A stretch of DNA of 8,284 nt from Pseudomonadota bacterium (GTDB taxonomy: Bacteria > Desulfobacterota > WTBG01 > CAIYCZ01), in contig JAPLIX010000482.1 in the NCBI GenBank assembly GCA_026388865.1, forward strand, positions 1-8,284, written 5' to 3'. Under the pieces are notes generated by a model. The model did not search any database. It was not told the DNA's origin and worked only from the letters and a program-made list of their open reading frames with translations. Every line of letters starts with the position of its first letter. Position 1 is the first letter of the stretch. A program made the translations under genes and the position numbers. Positions 5,999 through 8,284 of the stretch are shown piece after piece.

Positions 5999-6018
5999 AT
6001 TAATAATAAATATTTGAA

Positions 6019-6054
6019 CTGCCCGGCATCCAGGCAGCACAACATTTTCTTTTC
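6019..6054 (+). terminator. Weak terminator-like hairpin between gyrB and gyrA
   Basis: CTGCC (6019-6023) pairs with GGCAG (6033-6037), and GG/CC pair inside after one C-A mismatch, leaving a CAT loop. The T-rich run (6045-6053, one C) begins about eight bases after the stem, so it is a poor intrinsic terminator. It could attenuate gyrB to gyrA read-through or act as an RNA processing site. Confidence 0.3.
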
Positions 6055-6070
6055 TATATGCAAAAAACTA

Positions 6071-6076
6071 TATACT
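6071..6076 (+). promoter_or_regulatory. Possible -10 element for gyrA
   Basis: TATACT matches five of six consensus bases and lies 12 bases before the gyrA ATG. A start of transcription about seven bases downstream would give an almost leaderless gyrA mRNA, which would fit the missing Shine-Dalgarno sequence. The -35 region (around 6048-6053, TCTTTT) is poor. Fluctuating A+T-rich sequence could produce this by chance. Confidence 0.25.
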
Positions 6077-6088
6077 AATTGATATGCC

Positions 6089-8284
6089 ATGAGCGTCATC
6101 ATCGGCAGGGCCTTGCCAGATGTGCGGGATGGCCTCAAACCTGTGCAGCGCCGAATCCTGTATGCAATGGACGATATGGGGCTTCAGTGGAATAAACAGT
6201 ATAAGAAATCAGCCAGACTCGTCGGAGATGTCATAGGTAAATATCATCCTCACGGCGATTCGGCAGTGTATGAGGCCACAGTGAGAATGGCACAGGATTT
6301 TTCCCTGAGAAATCCACTCGTGGACGGTCAGGGAAATTTTGGCTCCATGGACGGTGATCCGCCTGCTGCCATGCGCTATACCGAAATCAAGCTGGCGCGG
6401 ATTGCATCGGAGATGCTTGCAGACATTGACAAGGAGACGGTCAACTTCACCGGCAACTATGACAACTCTCTTCAGGAGCCGGTCATCCTTCCGTCAAAAG
6501 TTCCCAATTTGCTGATCAACGGAAGCGCTGGCATTGCTGTTGGCATGGCAACCAATATTCCGCCGCACAACCTGGGAGAGGTTGTAGATGCCCTGGTTGC
6601 GCTCATAGACAATCCGGAGATATCAATCAGAGAGCTTATGAAGCTTCTGCCGGGGCCGGACTTTCCTACCGGCGGATTCGTGCACGGCAAAGAGGGATTG
6701 AAAGATGCCTATGAAACCGGAAGAGGTACCATTCAGCTCAGGGCTCGATCCTTTATTGAAAAGAGAAAAAAGGGAGACCGGGAAGATATTGTTATTTCTG
6801 AAATACCGTTTCAGGTAAACAAGGCTCGGCTCATTGAGCGGATTGCCGAGCTGGTGCAGGAGAAAAAGATAGAGGGAATCGCGGATGTGCGCGATGAGTC
6901 AGATCGTGATGGTGTGCGCATAGTGATTGAACTAAAAAAAGACGGGATTGGCAGCGTCATATTAAACCAGCTTTATAAATTGACCCCGATGCAGTCCTCG
7001 TTTGGGATAATGCTGCTTGCCATCGTTGACAATCAGCCGCAGATACTCACGCTCAAAGAAATGCTGGAACATTTTATAGAGTTCCGCAAAGAGATAATCA
7101 CGCGCCGGACGCAGTTTGATTTGCGCAAGGCTGAAGAGCGCGCCCATATACTGGAAGGTTTAAAGATTGCCATTGACCATCTGGATGCAATCATAAAACT
7201 GATTCGCTCCTCCCAGTCTCCTGCTGAAGCGAAAGAACGGCTTATGCAGGAGTTTAAGCTCTCAGATGTCCAGGCGCAGGCAATCCTTGATATGCGTCTG
7301 CAGCGACTCACGGCGCTGGAGAGGGAAAAGATCAATGCGGAATACCTTGAAACCATTAAGCTTATGGAACAGCTCCGGCACATACTGGAAAGTGAGCGCC
7401 TGGTGCTGGAGATTATTGTCGACGAGCTCAAAGCGCTTAAAGAAAAATTTGGCGATGCACGCAGAACAGAGCTTATCGACAAGACCGAAGAGATACGCCT
7501 GGAAGATTTGATTGTCGAAGAACAAATGGTGGTCACGGTTTCCAACACCGGCTATATCAAGCGCAATGCCATCAGCCTGTACCGGACACAAGGCCGCGGC
7601 GGCAAGGGCGTGACCGGCATGACCACCAAAGAGGAGGATTTTGTAGAAACGCTGTTTGTGGCTTCGACGCACGATTACGTGCTCATATGTACTAATAGGG
7701 GTAAGGTATACTGGCTTAAGGTTTATGAAATACCCGAGGCAGGGAGGGCGGCCCGCGGTAAGGCAATTGTAAACCTGGTCAAGCTTTCTCCCGGGGAAAG
7801 CCCGGCGGCAATTTTACCGGTAAGCGGGTTTGAAGAAGGCAAATATGTGGTAATGGCCACCCAAAAAGGCGTGGTAAAGAAGACCGACCTGAGTGCCTAC
7901 AGCCATCCGCGCGCAGATGGCATTATAGCAACCGTCATCGAACCGGGCGACAGTTTAATTGATGCTAAGCTCACCGACGGCAATAAGGAAATATTTCTCG
8001 GCACCAAGAATGGTCTTGCCATACGATTTAACGAGCAGGATGTGAGATCCATGGGCAGGGTTTCCCGCGGGGTGCGCGGCATGTCTCTGGCAAAGGATGA
8101 CGAAGTGGTTGGCATGGAGATTTTAAGCGGTGATGCGACGATTCTCACCATCACCGAACATGGCTACGGAAAAAGAACCCGGAGTTCAGAATACCGGATA
8201 CAGGGACGTGGTGGCAAGGGAATTATCACCATCAAGACCTCGGAACGCAATGGTGCTGTCGTTGGCATTAAACAGGTAACCAAC
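6089..8284 (+). CDS. gyrA: DNA gyrase subunit A, 5' end short, 3' end beyond the window
   Basis: GyrA carries the active-site tyrosine that cleaves DNA and the C-terminal domain that wraps it. 732 codons are open to the window edge; about 70-100 more residues are expected. Visible: MSVIIGRALPDVRDGLKPVQ (1-20); the quinolone-determining segment HPHGDSAVYE (53-62), with Ser58 and Glu62 at E. coli positions 83 and 87, so no classic Ser83 resistance change; AAMRYTEIKLARI (93-105), with catalytic Tyr97 (E. coli Tyr122); coiled-coil and tail-gate region (about 320-470); and beta-pinwheel C-terminal domain with GyrA box QGRGGKG at 501-507 and a second identical copy at 705-711. ATG 6089 is the only in-frame start, because TGA lies at 6080-6082. 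Relative to E. coli this lacks the first 25 residues (the arm up to SYLDYA). There is no Shine-Dalgarno sequence. The rest of the frame is intact and well conserved. Confidence 0.95.
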   Translation, partial: MSVIIGRALPDVRDGLKPVQRRILYAMDDMGLQWNKQYKKSARLVGDVIGKYHPHGDSAVYEATVRMAQDFSLRNPLVDGQGNFGSMDGDPPAAMRYTEIKLARIASEMLADIDKETVNFTGNYDNSLQEPVILPSKVPNLLINGSAGIAVGMATNIPPHNLGEVVDALVALIDNPEISIRELMKLLPGPDFPTGGFVHGKEGLKDAYETGRGTIQLRARSFIEKRKKGDREDIVISEIPFQVNKARLIERIAELVQEKKIEGIADVRDESDRDGVRIVIELKKDGIGSVILNQLYKLTPMQSSFGIMLLAIVDNQPQILTLKEMLEHFIEFRKEIITRRTQFDLRKAEERAHILEGLKIAIDHLDAIIKLIRSSQSPAEAKERLMQEFKLSDVQAQAILDMRLQRLTALEREKINAEYLETIKLMEQLRHILESERLVLEIIVDELKALKEKFGDARRTELIDKTEEIRLEDLIVEEQMVVTVSNTGYIKRNAISLYRTQGRGGKGVTGMTTKEEDFVETLFVASTHDYVLICTNRGKVYWLKVYEIPEAGRAARGKAIVNLVKLSPGESPAAILPVSGFEEGKYVVMATQKGVVKKTDLSAYSHPRADGIIATVIEPGDSLIDAKLTDGNKEIFLGTKNGLAIRFNEQDVRSMGRVSRGVRGMSLAKDDEVVGMEILSGDATILTITEHGYGKRTRSSEYRIQGRGGKGIITIKTSERNGAVVGIKQVTN

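Noticed and set aside
6080..6082. TGA before gyrA read as a sense codon (recoded genetic code or selenocysteine)
   Set aside because: No internal TGA occurs in the large conserved genes, and the sequence upstream in that frame (5999-6079) has no GyrA similarity, so read-through would not restore the arm.
6084..6092. Two-codon mini-frame (ATG CCA TGA) overlapping the gyrA start
   Set aside because: Too short to interpret; probably accidental, though translational coupling through the ATGA overlap cannot be excluded.
7033..7548. 171-codon open frame on the minus strand inside gyrA
   Set aside because: Serine-rich low-complexity translation typical of antisense shadows of a helical coding region.

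Overview
The window is bacterial chromosome of about 46-48% G+C (estimated by eye). It is most likely close to a replication origin. The core is a same-strand block rsmG - parA - parB - gyrB - gyrA, preceded by a short accessory stretch that carries one end of an insertion sequence. GyrB (815 aa) has the long TOPRIM insertion typical of Gram-negative gyrases and closely follows the E. coli protein, so a Gram-negative lineage is favoured. I cannot fix the phylum; Desulfobacterota, Nitrospirota, Planctomycetota or a candidate phylum would all fit.

Layout. 1-137: last 40 codons and probable right end of an ISL3-family insertion sequence. 176-388: small excisionase-type helix-turn-helix protein. 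389-635: no supported gene, but an unusual density of perfect short inverted repeats that can form two mutually exclusive RNA folds. 636-827: 63-aa orphan protein with a good ribosome binding site. 828-1089: noncoding, with a bulged hairpin, three AGGGCAG repeats and a strong intrinsic terminator. 1090-1788: rsmG (16S rRNA m7G methyltransferase), whose last codons contain a perfect parS centromere. 1904-3527: parA and parB, separated by one base, with a consensus DnaA box just before the parB start. 3551-5998: gyrB with a TTG start. 6089-8284: gyrA, cut by the window end.

The core genes serve chromosome maintenance. ParB loads at the parS inside rsmG and spreads, ParA drives segregation of the ParB-bound origin, and gyrase relieves positive supercoils and introduces negative ones. 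parA, parB and gyrB are packed tightly enough (1 and 23 bases apart) to be one transcription unit. gyrA follows after 90 bases that hold a hairpin and a TATACT element.

Main points for a second look: (1) gyrA has no recognisable N-terminal arm. The frame is closed by TGA two codons before the ATG of the conserved AMSVIIGRALPDVRDG motif, so the protein appears about 25 residues short of E. coli GyrA. (2) The 389-600 segment looks like an undescribed structured RNA. (3) A perfect parS forms the in-frame tail of rsmG. (4) A DnaA box sits at the parA/parB junction. (5) parAB is joined to gyrB. I see no clearly novel multi-gene system; the undescribed material is the small-protein and RNA-like stretch between the insertion sequence and rsmG.
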